Below, one piece after another: positions 63,575 to 64,000 of a DNA stretch of 64,000 nucleotides. The DNA comes from Fertoeibacter niger (lineage in GTDB: Bacteria; Pseudomonadota; Alphaproteobacteria; Rhodobacterales; Rhodobacteraceae). Positions within the stretch are counted from its first letter, which is position 1, and every line of letters begins with the position of its first letter. Where the stretch lies: NCBI RefSeq assembly GCF_009380135.2, contig NZ_WHUT02000014.1:1-64000 (forward strand), given 5' to 3'. Both the position numbers and the translations under genes were made by a program. The notes under the pieces were generated by a model. It was not told where the DNA came from. It made no database searches and saw only the letters and a program-made list of their open reading frames with translations.

Positions 63575-64000
63575 TCAGGCGTCGGCCAGCACATCCTGGC
63601 GCTGCTGGCCGAGGCCAGCGATGCCCAGTTCCACCACATCGCCCGGTTTCAGAAAGCGCGGCGGCTTGAAGCCCATGCCCACGCCGGGCGGGGTTCCGGT
63701 GGAGATGATGTCGCCGGGGTGCAGCGTCATGAACTGCGACAGGTAGCTGACGATATGGGCCACGCCGTAGACCATGGTGCGGGTGGAGCCGTTCTGCACC
63801 GTCTCGCCGTTCACGGTCAGCCACATGGCCAGATCCTGCGGATCGGCCACCGCGTCGCGTGTCACCAGCCAGGGGCCGATCTGGCCGAAGCTGTCGCAGC
63901 TTTTGCCCTTGGTCCACTGGCCGGAACGCTCGTTCTGGAAGGAGCGCTCGCTGACGTCATTGGTCACGGCATAGCCCGCCACATGGGCCAGAGCATCTGC
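63575..64000 (-). CDS. Fumarylacetoacetate hydrolase family protein, 5' part beyond window
   Basis: The C-terminal 141 residues are visible; the reading frame is open to the right edge of the window. They contain the family core: VAGYAVTNDVSERSFQ, KSCDSFGQIGPWLVTRD, a YGVAHIVSYLSQFMTL helix, DIISTGTPPGVGMGF and FLKPGDVVELGIAGLG. This is the FahA/HpcE fold, which uses a Mg ion to cleave or decarboxylate beta-diketo acids such as acylpyruvates. The metal-binding residues of the N-terminal part are outside the window, so the substrate cannot be narrowed. Confidence 0.9.
   Translation of the reverse strand, partial: ADALAHVAGYAVTNDVSERSFQNERSGQWTKGKSCDSFGQIGPWLVTRDAVADPQDLAMWLTVNGETVQNGSTRTMVYGVAHIVSYLSQFMTLHPGDIISTGTPPGVGMGFKPPRFLKPGDVVELGIAGLGQQRQDVLADA

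Overview
The window is about 64 kb of GC-rich chromosomal DNA from an alphaproteobacterium, most probably a member of the Rhodobacteraceae. The evidence is the CcrM-type GANTC methyltransferase, the leuC-leuD-X-Y-leuB layout, the leuS-lptE-holA operon, DUF2125, DUF3576 and DUF4170 proteins, a CenR-like response regulator, and an Irr-type iron box in front of a membrane ferritin (mbfA). I cannot name the species. Almost everything is housekeeping or family-conserved. I see no prophage, insertion sequence, CRISPR array or rRNA. The only clearly foreign-looking stretch is a low-GC orphan gene at the left edge.

Layout from left to right. 0-9.7 kb: an orphan gene, mtaB-dapF, tRNA-Lys, a two-enzyme carboxy(nor)spermidine polyamine pathway, a membrane-anchored winged-helix protein coupled to a small exported protein, rnhB and ccrM. 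9.7-20.2 kb: alkB, mutY, a DUF721 gene, a dsbA-like gene, the lipid A/Kdo genes lpxK-waaA with a DUF4170 gene, a long-tailed DEAD-box helicase, and a crotonase-SDR pair. 20.4-33 kb: DUF2125, a GAF protein, pmbA-cysQ-mscS-flavoprotein as a run of overlapping genes, a GST, holA-lptE-leuS and a DUF3576 lipoprotein. 33-45 kb: a strongly codon-biased porin, a YggS-type gene, an alpha-glucosidase, a TetR regulator with a 58-residue secreted protein, mbfA, a pyruvyltransferase-like gene, an AEC carrier, S-formylglutathione hydrolase, a DUF188 gene, EamA-HAD-ornithine cyclodeaminase, tRNA-Pro and a second EamA gene. 45-56 kb: leuB, leuD and leuC with two passengers, rsfS-rlmH behind a coupled 20-codon leader, amylosucrase, and an L,D-transpeptidase-ribA pair. 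56-64 kb: a CenR-like regulator, an MFS gene, xthA, a tightly overlapping four-gene operon of unknown function headed by an FAD-linked oxidase, an SGNH hydrolase, and the 3' part of a fumarylacetoacetate-hydrolase family gene.

How genes work together. Envelope biogenesis recurs (lpxK, waaA, lptE, dsbA-like, L,D-transpeptidase, porin, the CenR-like regulator). Leucine synthesis is spread over leuCD and leuB. Two GH13 enzymes, amylosucrase and an alpha-glucosidase, suggest sucrose and alpha-glucan handling. The best regulatory signals are two TetR-type palindromes and a perfect Irr-type palindrome packed between the small secreted protein gene and mbfA, three GANTC sites within 39 bp upstream of ccrM, and a ribosome-binding-site-equipped 20-codon ORF whose stop overlaps the rsfS start. 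The least explained coding unit is the four-gene operon at 59.5-62.7 kb.
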